Assembly: GCA_035498035.1 (NCBI GenBank) | Contig: DATKAN010000060.1 | Span: 1 to 44,849 of the forward strand | Source: Nitrospiria bacterium | GTDB lineage: Bacteria; Nitrospirota; Nitrospiria; JACQBZ01 | DNA length: 44,849 nt | Direction: 5' to 3' | Part shown: positions 37,842 to 44,849 of the stretch, one piece after another | Layout: each line of letters opens with the position of its first letter | How positions within the stretch are numbered: the stretch's first letter is position 1 | Made by a program: the position numbers and the translations under genes | Notes under the pieces: generated by a model | What the model saw: the letters and a program-made list of their open reading frames with translations, nothing else | Databases searched by the model: none | What the model was told of the DNA's origin: nothing

Positions 37842-38095
37842 GTTACGTCCTCCGCTTTGAGAAGCGGGTGCTCAAGGATCTGGACCGCATCCCACAAAAA
37901 GATCTCGTGCGAATCGATAAAACCATTCAAGCGCTGGCGCTCCAGCCAAACCCCGTGGGCGCCAAAAAACTGGTCGGGGAAGAGAATCTCTGCCGGGTGC
38001 GTCAAGGCGATTACCGGATCGTCTCCGCGGTGGATCACAAGGCCGGAGTGGTCGGCATCCTGGGGGTCCGGCACCGCAGGGATGTTTACCGCTGA
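37838..38095 (+). CDS. RelE/ParE-family toxin
   Basis: 85 residues with the RelE fold pattern: MSYVLRFEKRVLKDLDRIPQ, DKTIQALALQPNPVGAKKL, GEENLCRVRQGDYRIVSAVD and VVGILGVRHRRDVYR. The Arg in YRI and the late RHRRDVY segment are typical RelE active-site positions for ribosome-dependent mRNA cleavage; a ParE-type gyrase toxin is less likely. It overlaps the antitoxin by 4 bases. The pair is intact and has its own promoter. Confidence 0.88.
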   Translation: MSYVLRFEKRVLKDLDRIPQKDLVRIDKTIQALALQPNPVGAKKLVGEENLCRVRQGDYRIVSAVDHKAGVVGILGVRHRRDVYR

Positions 38096-38144
38096 TGCTT
38101 TTCAGTATAACGGGGTCGGCGTATATCCATTCCGGCTCCCTTAG

Positions 38145-38170
38145 TTCCGGGGACAGCATACCTAACGGTC
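38145..38170. repeat. TCCGGGGACAG signature
   Basis: TTCCGGGGACAGCATACC lies between the toxin and the methyltransferase gene. A related GTGTCCGGGGACGGCGTGTA is at 38875-38895, before the helicase gene. Such short REP-like signatures commonly mark RAYT-mobilised repeats (from memory). Confidence 0.35.
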
Positions 38171-38212
38171 GGCTTCTTTGTTTGGAAGGGATAGCGCTCG
38201 AAAGGAGTTATT

Positions 38213-38851
38213 ATGGATCCAAGTTTTTGGCACCAACGGTGGCAGAAAAATGAAATTCCTTTCCACGCCCGTGAAGCCAACCCGCTCCTGGTCAAATATT
38301 TCAAAGAGCTTTCGGTGGCGAAAGGCCGTCGCGTATTTTTACCCTTGTGCGGCAAGACTCTTGATATTGCCTGGTTGCTTTCCCATGGCTATCGAGTGGC
38401 TGGGGCCGAATTGAGTAAAATAGCCGTTGAGCAATTATTTTCGGAGCTTGGGGTGGAACCCAAAATATCGGGGGTGGGTCAAGCCGATCACCACGGCGCT
38501 GAAAATATCGACATATATGTGGGGGATTTTTTCGATTTGTCACGCAGGATGCTCGGCCCGGTCGATGCAATCTATGACCGGGCCGCTTTAGTGGCACTGC
38601 CCGAAGCCATGCGCCCTCGATACACCGCGCACTTAACGGCGATTACGGATAATGCTCCGCAGCTACTCATTTCCTATGAGTACGACCAAAGCCTGATGGA
38701 CGGCCCTCCTTTTTCCGTCAGCAACGAGGAAGTCAAAAAACACTACAGAGATCGTTATGATTTAACGCTCCTGGCAAGCACGGATGTCCCGGGTGGATTG
38801 AAGGGAAAATGCGCCGCCAAAGAGAACGTTTGGCTGCTACAAAAAGACTAA
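38213..38851 (+). CDS. tpm: Thiopurine S-methyltransferase family protein
   Basis: 212 residues. TPMT family motifs are clear: N-terminal SFWHQRWQKNEIPFH; the SAM site VFLPLCGKTLDIAWLLSHGYRVAGAE; DFFDLS after the fifth strand; and YDRAALVALPEAMRPRYTAHL. It transfers methyl from SAM to thiol, selenium or tellurium substrates; bacterial members are linked to selenite or tellurite methylation. AAAGGAGTTATT precedes the ATG. It is a solitary gene, so its physiological substrate is unknown. Confidence 0.92.
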   Translation: MDPSFWHQRWQKNEIPFHAREANPLLVKYFKELSVAKGRRVFLPLCGKTLDIAWLLSHGYRVAGAELSKIAVEQLFSELGVEPKISGVGQADHHGAENIDIYVGDFFDLSRRMLGPVDAIYDRAALVALPEAMRPRYTAHLTAITDNAPQLLISYEYDQSLMDGPPFSVSNEEVKKHYRDRYDLTLLASTDVPGGLKGKCAAKENVWLLQKD

Positions 38852-38937
38852 TCGGTGCATCTTTTTAAGTGCCGGTGTCCGGGGACGGCGTGTATAATCA
38901 GTGATCCATAGATCAAATAGGTGAGCGGAGTGACGGA

Positions 38938-40254
38938 ATGGACCCGGTGAAAAAAATGGCTTCTCAACAGGCTGTCGTCATCCCGGACGATTTTGAAATC
39001 ACCCCGGAGATCGAACATGCCTTCGACCTGATGGAACATTCCCGCCGTCACGTCTACCTAACGGGGAAGGCCGGGACGGGGAAATCCACCCTCCTTCAAT
39101 ATTTCAAAGAGAAGACCGCGCGGAACGTCATCGTATTGGCCCCCACGGGCGTGGCCGCCATCAACGTGGGCGGCTCGACGATCCATTCGTTTTTTCGCTT
39201 TCCTCCCCGGCTCATCACCCCGAACGAACTGAGGCGGGTTCGGGGCCGGGAGAAGCTGTTGGCCGCCTTGGACACGATCGTAATCGATGAAGTCTCGATG
39301 GTGCGTGCGGATGTCTTGGACGCCGTCGATCACGCCCTGCGATTGAACCGCCACCGCCCGGACGAGGCCTTCGGGGGCGTCCAGGTGATCTGCATCGGGG
39401 ATCTCTACCAGCTCCCGCCCATCGTCGAGCCGGAGTTGCAGGATTATCTGGCCGACACCTACGAGAGCCCGTACTTTTTCGACGCCCGTGTGTTTAAGGA
39501 AAATAAGTTCGAAGTGATCGAGCTGGGGAAGGTGTTCCGGCAGAGCGATTCCGGCTTTATCGGGCTCTTGAATAAAATCCGCAATAACGAGCTCGAAGAA
39601 TCCGATCTGGTCGATCTCAATCGACGCTGCGATCCCTCTTTGGGGTTTGAGAAGGAGGGTCCGGCGATCACGCTCACCAGCACCAATCGGCGTGCGTCGG
39701 CCATCAATCGAAGCCGTCTGGAGGCCCTGGACTCGGAAGGCTACGCCTTCGACGCCGCGGTGAACGGGGATTTCGACGAGGCCTCCTACCCGACGGACGA
39801 ACGCTTGGAGCTGAAGGCGGGGGCCCAGGTGATGATGGTCCGGAATGATCCCTCCAAACGCTGGGTCAACGGAAGTCTCGGCGTGGTTCAAAAGCTTTCA
39901 CGCGATTCGATCACCGTCGCGTTGGGCGACTCCGCCTGCGCGGTCGAGCCGTCGGAGTGGGAGAAAATCGGCTATGAATATAACAAGGCCGAGGGCCGGA
40001 TCGAGCCCAAGGTGACCGGTTCCTTCAAGCAGTACCCGATCAAGCTCGCCTGGGCGATCACCATCCATAAGAGCCAGGGCAAGACCTTCGATAACGTGAT
40101 CATCGATCTGGGGCGCGGCGCGTTCGCGCACGGGCAGACCTACGTGGCCCTGAGCCGCTGCCGGTCGATCGAAGGGATACGTTTGATGAAGCCCATCCAG
40201 CCTTCGGATATCATCCTGGACGGGACGGTGTCCCGGTTTCATAACGGGCCATGA
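38938..40254 (+). CDS. PIF1-like/AAA family DNA helicase
   Basis: 438 residues, superfamily 1B. Walker A is GKAGTGKS (43-50), followed by APTGVAAINVGGSTIHSFF (motif Ia), VIDEVSM (Walker B), GDLYQLPPI (motif III) and LGKVFRQSD (motif IV). The C-terminal UvrD_C_2 part has WAITIHKSQGKTFDNVIIDLG and TYVALSRCRSIEGI. It should unwind DNA 5'-3'. GGAG lies 8-9 bases before ATG 38938. It stands alone; housekeeping PIF1-like helicases and mobile-element ones look alike, so its role is uncertain. Confidence 0.9.
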   Translation: MDPVKKMASQQAVVIPDDFEITPEIEHAFDLMEHSRRHVYLTGKAGTGKSTLLQYFKEKTARNVIVLAPTGVAAINVGGSTIHSFFRFPPRLITPNELRRVRGREKLLAALDTIVIDEVSMVRADVLDAVDHALRLNRHRPDEAFGGVQVICIGDLYQLPPIVEPELQDYLADTYESPYFFDARVFKENKFEVIELGKVFRQSDSGFIGLLNKIRNNELEESDLVDLNRRCDPSLGFEKEGPAITLTSTNRRASAINRSRLEALDSEGYAFDAAVNGDFDEASYPTDERLELKAGAQVMMVRNDPSKRWVNGSLGVVQKLSRDSITVALGDSACAVEPSEWEKIGYEYNKAEGRIEPKVTGSFKQYPIKLAWAITIHKSQGKTFDNVIIDLGRGAFAHGQTYVALSRCRSIEGIRLMKPIQPSDIILDGTVSRFHNGP

Positions 40255-40257
40255 CGC

Positions 40258-40386
40258 GGCGGGGCGCATCGCGAAGCGCCCCTGCGGGTCCGGTGCGACG
40301 TATTCCGCCCCCTCCGGCCTCACGCCCGGGGGAGGGCTCGAGAATGGAGCCATGGGCAGTGGAATCATACCAGCCCGGGTTTTTTT
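40258..40386. repeat. Repeat cluster downstream of the helicase gene
   Basis: It holds GGGGCGCATCGCGAAGCGCC (imperfect dyad at 40261-40282), then CCCCCTCCGGCCTCACGCCC (about 40309-40326). At 40354-40386, GGGC...CCAGCCCGGG is followed by TTTTTTT, a possible terminator. An inverted pair GAATATT...AATATTC (40411-40434) lies before the PPK2 gene. Confidence 0.6.
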
Positions 40387-40447
40387 AACGGGTTTTGTTA
40401 TGGCCGTAAAGAATATTTACGATTGACAATATTCGAATAGGCCGGGC

Positions 40448-41317
40448 ATGAAAATCAAGGTCAAGCCATTCCGGGTTCGTGAGGGGGAGGGGGTGCAGCT
40501 CAGGAAGTGGCCGACGCGCGTAAAACCCTTTTACGCGTCGAAGGCGCACTACGAACGGCTGCTGGCCGACCACATCGGGCGGCTCAGACGGCTGCAAAAC
40601 ATGCTGTACGCGCACAATCGGTACGCGCTGTTGTTGATCTTTCAGGCCATGGACGCGGCCGGGAAGGACGGCGCGATCAAGCACGTGATGTCCGGGGTGA
40701 ACCCGCAGGGCTGCCAGGTCTTCAGCTTTTCGCATCCGAGCCCGCAGGAGCTGGAGCACGATTTTCTCTGGCGCACGACCCGCTGTCTTCCGGAACGGGG
40801 CCGGATCGGAATCTTCAACCGCTCCTATTATGAGGAGGTCCTGATCGTGCGCGTGCATCCCGAGGTCCTGCGAAGCGAGGCCTTGCCGGAGGAGGTTTTG
40901 GACAAGGGGAAGATCTGGCCGGGCCGGTACCGGTCGATTCTCGATCTGGAAAAGCACCTACACCGCAACGGCACCCGGATCGTGAAATTTTTCCTCCACG
41001 TCTCCAAGGAGGAGCAGCGCCGCCGTCTCCTGGCCCGGATCGACAACCCCGACAAGAACTGGAAGTTCAGCCGGGCCGATTTGGCCGAGAGGGGGCGATG
41101 GGGGGCCTATATGAAGGCCTATGAAGCCTGCCTGAGCGCGACCAGCACCCCCACCGCGCCGTGGTACATCGTGCCGGCCGACGACAAGGAGAACGCGCGC
41201 CTGGTCATTTCGCAAATCATTCTCGACACGCTCCAGGGGCTCAGGCTGCGTTATCCCGAGACCAGCCCGGCGCGCCGGAGGGAATTGCGGGCCCTTCGCG
41301 CGCAGCTGGCCAAATGA
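40448..41317 (+). CDS. PPK2-family polyphosphate kinase/phosphotransferase, class III-like
   Basis: 289 residues. The P-loop-like Walker A is [16 protein letters not shown] with MDAAGKDG at 68-75, continuing [15 protein letters not shown], a stretch typical of class III PPK2 enzymes that phosphorylate AMP and ADP with polyphosphate. Walker B/lid features are [37 protein letters not shown] and [12 protein letters not shown]. It converts nucleotide mono/diphosphates to higher forms using polyphosphate. It starts ATG 40448 after an AT-rich segment with a GAATATT/AATATTC inverted repeat that might be an operator. The subclass is from motif recall. Confidence 0.88.
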   Translation: MKIKVKPFRVREGEGVQLRKWPTRVKPFYASKAHYERLLADHIGRLRRLQNMLYAHNRYALLLIFQAMDAAGKDGAIKHVMSGVNPQGCQVFSFSHPSPQELEHDFLWRTTRCLPERGRIGIFNRSYYEEVLIVRVHPEVLRSEALPEEVLDKGKIWPGRYRSILDLEKHLHRNGTRIVKFFLHVSKEEQRRRLLARIDNPDKNWKFSRADLAERGRWGAYMKAYEACLSATSTPTAPWYIVPADDKENARLVISQIILDTLQGLRLRYPETSPARRRELRALRAQLAK

Positions 41318-41456
41318 GGGGCGGGGTCGGCTTCGGCTTTTTGGGTTTTAGAATCCAGTCCGGCTCCCCTTTTTCTCCGCGCGCGGGGGAAAGGAGGGAT
41401 GTTAAGCAGGAGAACATGTTCGGTGAAACGGAATTCATCAATCGAGGAGGTGTATC

Positions 41457-41849
41457 ATGGAAACGCAGGTGGTGAAGGATGTGAGGGCGGTGATCGAAAA
41501 ATTCAGGGACGCGGTTCAAAAGCGGGACATCAAGGCGCTGGAAGCGGCGGTGGCGCACGAGCCCGACATGGTCTTCTACGGCTCCCAGGCGGGGGACAAG
41601 CAGGTGGGCTGGCCCGCGATCAAGGCCTCGTTCGAGGAGCAGTTCCGCGAGACGAGCGCGATCGAGTCGGAGGCGCTCGACAGCGCGATCAAGGTGAACG
41701 GGGACACGGCCTGGGCGGCGTATGACCTGCGCTACAACGAGGTCGGCGGAAGCAAGGCCGGGAGTTTCGAGACCCGCTGGACCTGCGTCCTGTGCCGATA
41801 TAAAAACGGATGGAAGGTCGTTCACATGCATCATTCCGGGGGGCGATAG
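41457..41849 (+). CDS. SnoaL/NTF2-like (DUF4440-type) protein
   Basis: 130 residues with a cone-shaped NTF2-like fold: a first long helix (VVKDVRAVIEKFRDAVQKRD), EPDMVFYGSQAG, GWPAIKASFEEQF and a terminal strand WTCVLCRYKNGWKVVHMHHS. The His-rich end is typical for SnoaL-like small proteins. GAGGAGGTG lies 6 bases before ATG 41457. The family covers steroid isomerases, polyketide cyclases and sensors, so a specific activity cannot be assigned. The next gene begins about 50 bases later on the same strand. Confidence 0.83.
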   Translation: METQVVKDVRAVIEKFRDAVQKRDIKALEAAVAHEPDMVFYGSQAGDKQVGWPAIKASFEEQFRETSAIESEALDSAIKVNGDTAWAAYDLRYNEVGGSKAGSFETRWTCVLCRYKNGWKVVHMHHSGGR

Positions 41850-41901
41850 AGCGGGAAGCGTCTCTGCCTTTGTCCTTGCGAAAGGGGGCGGGGTGCCGCC
41901 G

Positions 41902-42408
41902 ATGATGAAGATATCCCGATCCTATTTCGTGGGCGCGGCGGTTTTATTCGGGACGTTATCGCACGGGCCGGGTCTGCAAGCGGCGGCCCTCACGGACAGA
42001 CAGATCGAGGAGCGGGTCTCCGAGGCGATCCGGAGTCTGGATAAGATGACGGAGTTATGGGAGGAGGAACGCTACGATGATCTGTATGCGCTGGGGACGA
42101 GAGGGTTCCGGGCTTCGATGACAGCGGAGCATTTCTCCTTCCTGATGCGAAACGCGACCCGAAGCCCTCAATGCTGCTTTACGCGTTTCCAGAAGGCCGA
42201 GGGGCGCTTGATCGACCCGAAGCAGGTTGAAGTTTCGGTCACGGTCGCCTATCAATATACCAAGTACGCGATCAGTCGGCCGCCCTTCGCGCCGATGCTT
42301 CCGGAGTATGAACGCGAAACCTTCATCCTGGTTCTCGAAGACGGCCGCTGGAGGCTGGACCTCAACGAGGTGGTGGATCGCGCCTGGATTTCCGGCCGGC
42401 CCTATTGA
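41902..42408 (+). CDS. Exported hypothetical protein
   Basis: 168 residues from ATG 41902 (an adjacent ATG at 41905). A Sec signal peptide MMKISRSYFVGAAVLFGTLS with likely cleavage after GLQAAA. The mature part is an alpha/beta domain: LDKMTELWEEERYDDLYAL, NATRSPQCCF with a Cys-Cys pair, then two strands VEVSVTVAYQYTKYA and ETFILVLEDGRWRLDLNEVV. The final strands resemble NTF2-like or DUF4019-like proteins, but this is weak. It is probably periplasmic and may form a short operon with the SnoaL-like gene. Confidence 0.65.
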   Translation: MMKISRSYFVGAAVLFGTLSHGPGLQAAALTDRQIEERVSEAIRSLDKMTELWEEERYDDLYALGTRGFRASMTAEHFSFLMRNATRSPQCCFTRFQKAEGRLIDPKQVEVSVTVAYQYTKYAISRPPFAPMLPEYERETFILVLEDGRWRLDLNEVVDRAWISGRPY

Positions 42409-42488
42409 ACCTCGGCCCCCCTCCGGCCCCGGGCGCGGCCGCGGGAGACCCACGAAGGGAAATTAAATTCGAAAGTGAGGAGGAAAAA

Positions 42489-42809
42489 ATGATGGCTCGA
42501 ATCTGGCACGGATGGACAGCCCCGGACGACGCGGACAAATACGAGGCGCTGCTTAAGGATGAAATCTTCGTCGGAATTCAGAATCGGCGAATTCCCGGCT
42601 TCAGGCATATACAATTGCTCCGCCGCGAGGCCGGCGGAGAAGTCGAATTCGTCACGATCATGCGGTTTGATTCCCTGGACGCCGTGCGCCGTTTTGCGGG
42701 AGTGAATTACGAGGCGGCCGTGGTCCCGGACCGGGCGAGGGCGATCCTCCTCCGTTTCGACGAACGGGCGCAGCATTATGAAATCATCACGGACGGGACC
42801 GAGACTTAA
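42489..42809 (+). CDS. Antibiotic biosynthesis monooxygenase-like (ABM) domain protein
   Basis: 106 residues from ATG 42489 (GAGGAGG 6 bases upstream; the earlier in-frame ATG at 42405 lies over repeat). It has a dimeric alpha/beta-barrel pattern: MARIWHGWTAPDDADKYEAL, IPGFRHIQLLRRE, EVEFVTIMRFDSLDAVRRF and DRARAILLRFDERAQHYEI. The ABM fold includes quinol monooxygenases and heme-degrading enzymes but also many of unknown function. It converges on the cPGS-like gene with a 16-base gap. Catalytic specificity is unknown. Confidence 0.78.
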   Translation: MMARIWHGWTAPDDADKYEALLKDEIFVGIQNRRIPGFRHIQLLRREAGGEVEFVTIMRFDSLDAVRRFAGVNYEAAVVPDRARAILLRFDERAQHYEIITDGTET

Positions 42810-42825
42810 CGGCCCTCACAGCGGC

Positions 42826-44160
42826 TCAGACCTGGGCCCGTGCCTTCGCGATCACGTCCCTCAGGACCTCTCGCAACGAAGGACCCGCGCGCTCTTGAAA
42901 CTCGTAGGTGACACGGCAGCTCGGTTGTCGGATCTCGATGACCCGCCGGAGGTCCGCCGGTGTCGCGATCACCACCGTATCACAGTCGGTCCGGCGGATG
43001 GTTTCGGCCAGCTCGTCGATTTGGCCGGGTCCGTATCCCATGGCCGGCAGCACATTCCCAAGGTGCGGGTAGCGGGCGAACGTGTCCGCTAGGCTCCCGA
43101 CGGCATACCGGCGCGGGTCCACGAGCTCCCGGGCGCCCGCCTGGCGGGCGGCCAGCACGCCGGCCCCGAACGTCATCCCGCCATGAGTCAGGGTCGGTCC
43201 GTCCTCGATTACGAGGACCCGCGCCCCTCGAACCCGCTCCGGGTGGTCGATCGCGACCGGCATGGAGGACTCCAGAACGACGGCGTGCGGATTGTAGGTG
43301 CGAATGTTGGCCCGCACGGCGTCGATCTGCGCCGCGCCGGCGGTGTCGACCTTGGTCAGGATCAAGACATCCGCCCGCAACAGGTTGGCCTCTCCCGGAA
43401 AGTAGGTCCTTTCATGCCCGGCGCGGTGCGGGTCCACGAGGACGATCTCCAGGTCGGACCGGAGAAAGGGCAGGTCGTTGTTCCCTCCCTCCCAGAGGAT
43501 GACATCGGCCTCGCCTTCGGCCTGCCGAATGATCCGCTCGTAGTCGACGCCGGCGTAGACCACCCCGCCCTCCCGAAGATGAGGGGCATATTCTTCCATT
43601 TCCTCGATGGTGCAATCGGCCCGTTTCAGATCCTCGAGGGATTCGAAGCGTTGGACCGCCTGCTTGGCGAGATCCCCGTAAGGCATGGGATGACGCACCA
43701 CAACCGCCCGGAGCCTCTCGTCCCGAAGCCGCCGGGCGATGGCGCGAACCGCCGGACTCTTGCCCGCTCCCGTTCGGACCGCGCAGACCGACACCACGGG
43801 TTTACGGGAAGGGATCATGGTGGCCCGCGGGCCCAGCAGCGCAAAGTCGGCGCCGCTTGCGATGACACGGGACGCCGCGTGCATGACCTCCTCGTGGGAC
43901 ACGTCGCTGTAGGCAAACACGACTCGATCGATCCGGCGGGCCTCGATCAGCGACTCCAGCTCCGCCTCCGGGTGGATCGGAATGCCCTCGGGATACAGCG
44001 CCCCCGCGAGAGACGGGGGATACGTTCGTCCCGCGATGTTCGGAATCTGCGCCGCCGTGAACGCCGCCACCTCGTACCGAGGATTCTGTCGAAACGCCAC
44101 GTTGAAGTTGTGAAAATCCCGGCCGGCGGCCCCCATGATTAGAACACGAATCCGTTCCAT
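42826..44160 (-). CDS. Cyclic 2,3-diphosphoglycerate synthetase homologue
   Basis: 444 residues from ATG 44160; a longer frame to 44559 is a random extension. The N-terminal Rossmann-like half (RVLIMGAAGRDFHNFN; DRVVFAYSDVSHEEVM) is followed by a P-loop-like RTGAGKSPAVRAIARRL with GAGKS at 131-135. Then come ILWEGGNNDLPFLRSDL, VDPHRAGHERTYFPGEAN, ADVLILTKVDTA and VIEDGPTLTHGGMTFGAG. This matches archaeal cPGS, which closes 2,3-DPG to the thermoprotectant cyclic 2,3-DPG with ATP. Bacterial homologues are known from genomes, but their product is not proven, so the function is inferred. It is divergent from a universal stress protein. Confidence 0.85.
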   Translation of the reverse strand: MERIRVLIMGAAGRDFHNFNVAFRQNPRYEVAAFTAAQIPNIAGRTYPPSLAGALYPEGIPIHPEAELESLIEARRIDRVVFAYSDVSHEEVMHAASRVIASGADFALLGPRATMIPSRKPVVSVCAVRTGAGKSPAVRAIARRLRDERLRAVVVRHPMPYGDLAKQAVQRFESLEDLKRADCTIEEMEEYAPHLREGGVVYAGVDYERIIRQAEGEADVILWEGGNNDLPFLRSDLEIVLVDPHRAGHERTYFPGEANLLRADVLILTKVDTAGAAQIDAVRANIRTYNPHAVVLESSMPVAIDHPERVRGARVLVIEDGPTLTHGGMTFGAGVLAARQAGARELVDPRRYAVGSLADTFARYPHLGNVLPAMGYGPGQIDELAETIRRTDCDTVVIATPADLRRVIEIRQPSCRVTYEFQERAGPSLREVLRDVIAKARAQV

Positions 44161-44240
44161 TCGTGATAATTTACTATAGAGTCGGTCGGCCGGGCAATGG
44201 TAAACTAAGGGGGTCGGAATACCGTTCTTCTCGGGAGATT

Positions 44241-44275
44241 CCTCTCCGGCCTCGCGCGAGGAAGGCGGAACCGGG
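44241..44275. repeat. CTCCGGCCTCGCGCG element
   Basis: TTCCTCTCCGGCCTCGCGCG then AGGAAGGCGGAACCGG, with CCTC..GAGG pairing, in the spacer between the cPGS-like and Usp genes. It belongs to the family listed at 34783, 35096, 37445, 40309, 41363 and 42410. Confidence 0.5.
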
Positions 44276-44315
44276 GGGGGGTGGAAGTCAAGAAACACGC
44301 CGGCAAGGAGCCGCC

Positions 44316-44849
44316 ATGCTGGAACTGAGGCGCATTGTTTGTCCCGTGGATTTCTCGGAGTTCTCCGTAAGTGCGTATCGCTATGCCCTATCGCTGGCCC
44401 GGCATTATCGGGCCAAGCTTTTCGTGCAACACATCGTGGAGCTCGGGCACCATCCTTCGGTTTACTATGCCCCCTCCGCGGATTCCTTTGATGAGTTCTG
44501 CCGGGGACTTTCCGAGAAGGGCAAGGAACAGCTGAAGGCATTTGTGAAGCAATACACACACGAGGAGATTGAGCCGGAATGCGTTGTGCAGCAAGGGGAA
44601 ACTTCGGACGCGATTCTGTCTTTTGCGGACGCGCAGAAGGCGGACATGATCGTCATGGGAACGCACGGCCGGCGCGGATTCGACCGCCTGATGCTGGGAT
44701 CGGCGACCGAGCGGGTGCTTCGAAAGGCCTCGTGCCCGGTGTTGGTCGTGCGTAAACCGGCGCACGACTTCGCCGGTCCGGGTCACGAGCGGGATCCCGT
44801 CCGCCTGGGCCGGATTCTTTTCTGTACCGATTTCTCCGAGCATTCCCGG
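44316..44849 (+). CDS. Tandem universal stress protein (UspA family), 3' end missing
   Basis: From ATG 44316, with AAGGAG about 6 bases upstream, the frame is open for 178 codons to the window edge. First Usp domain: N-terminal RRIVCPVDFSEFS, helix SAYRYALSLARHYRAKLFVQ, and the ATP-binding signature MGTHGRRGFDRLMLGSATER with CPVLVVR. A second Usp domain starts at RLGRILFCTDFSEHSR and is cut by the edge. Tandem Usp proteins respond to starvation, oxidative or other stress by nucleotide binding. It is divergent from the cPGS-like gene with about 155 bases between the starts. Confidence 0.93.
   Translation, partial: MLELRRIVCPVDFSEFSVSAYRYALSLARHYRAKLFVQHIVELGHHPSVYYAPSADSFDEFCRGLSEKGKEQLKAFVKQYTHEEIEPECVVQQGETSDAILSFADAQKADMIVMGTHGRRGFDRLMLGSATERVLRKASCPVLVVRKPAHDFAGPGHERDPVRLGRILFCTDFSEHSR

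Noticed and set aside
44161-44559. 133-residue N-terminal extension of the cPGS-like protein
   Set aside because: It reads antisense through the Usp gene start and a repeat, is Pro/Arg-rich, and the homologous core begins at MERIRVLIMG.

Overview
The window is a 44.8 kb, GC-rich stretch of a Gram-negative, non-enteric bacterial chromosome. Three things point to a Gram-negative envelope: lipobox-bearing OmpA-type lipoproteins, an RseP protease and a MacB-type permease. The mix of genes (YuiH-type molybdoenzyme, cyclic-2,3-diphosphoglycerate synthetase homologue, a short ProS without the editing insertion, AMP-forming Acs, full MEP-pathway genes) together with dense GTAGGGGC...GCCCCTAC intergenic dyads resembles environmental Nitrospirota, NC10 or deep-branching Desulfobacterota genomes. 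That placement is inference; there is no rRNA or other phylogenetic marker in the window. No rRNA, tRNA, CRISPR array, integrase or intact transposase was seen.

Layout. 1-3.4 kb: end of a ferredoxin-like gene, moaB, then a tight operon (saccharopine-dehydrogenase-like enzyme, VOC protein, GGQ release-factor-like protein), facing a CBS-domain protein. 3.4-7.5 kb: minus-strand MDR dehydrogenase, SDR reductase and acs. acs is divergent from an orphan transketolase C-terminal subunit, with back-to-back sigma70-type promoters. 8.5-12.5 kb: a hypothetical gene overlapping tail-to-tail with an ABC-F ATPase, then a two-gene cassette (YuiH-type sulfite oxidase homologue and YggX-like protein) bracketed by a ~150 bp direct repeat. 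12.5-17.6 kb: a four-PAS hybrid histidine kinase, a redoxin translationally coupled to a broken zf-TFIIB gene, and a MacB-like permease.

17.7-30.3 kb is housekeeping. gltBD (ammonia assimilation) ends at a terminator and is followed by the envelope/isoprenoid cluster uppS-cdsA-dxr-rseP-ispG-proS. These genes connect MEP isoprenoid synthesis (dxr, ispG), undecaprenyl carrier synthesis (uppS), phospholipid synthesis (cdsA) and envelope stress (rseP).

30.3-44.8 kb is accessory in character, with mostly single genes separated by repeat-rich spacers. It holds two paralogous OmpA-like lipoproteins flanking a SpoT-like HD hydrolase and a YhcG/DUF1016 nuclease, a small membrane protein, a 13-TPR lipoprotein, an orphan lipoprotein, a type II toxin-antitoxin pair with a palindromic operator on its promoter, a TPMT-type methyltransferase, a PIF1-like helicase, a class III-like PPK2, three small alpha/beta proteins, and a cPGS homologue divergent from a tandem universal stress protein that runs off the end.

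I did not find a multi-gene system that I can confidently call new. The observations best worth following are the 27-bp palindrome with an upstream half copy inside the YhcG nuclease gene, the repeat-bracketed molybdoenzyme cassette, the broken zf-TFIIB gene, the promoter directly abutting gltB (possible leaderless mRNA), the ProS lacking its editing domain, and the bacterial cPGS/Usp pair.
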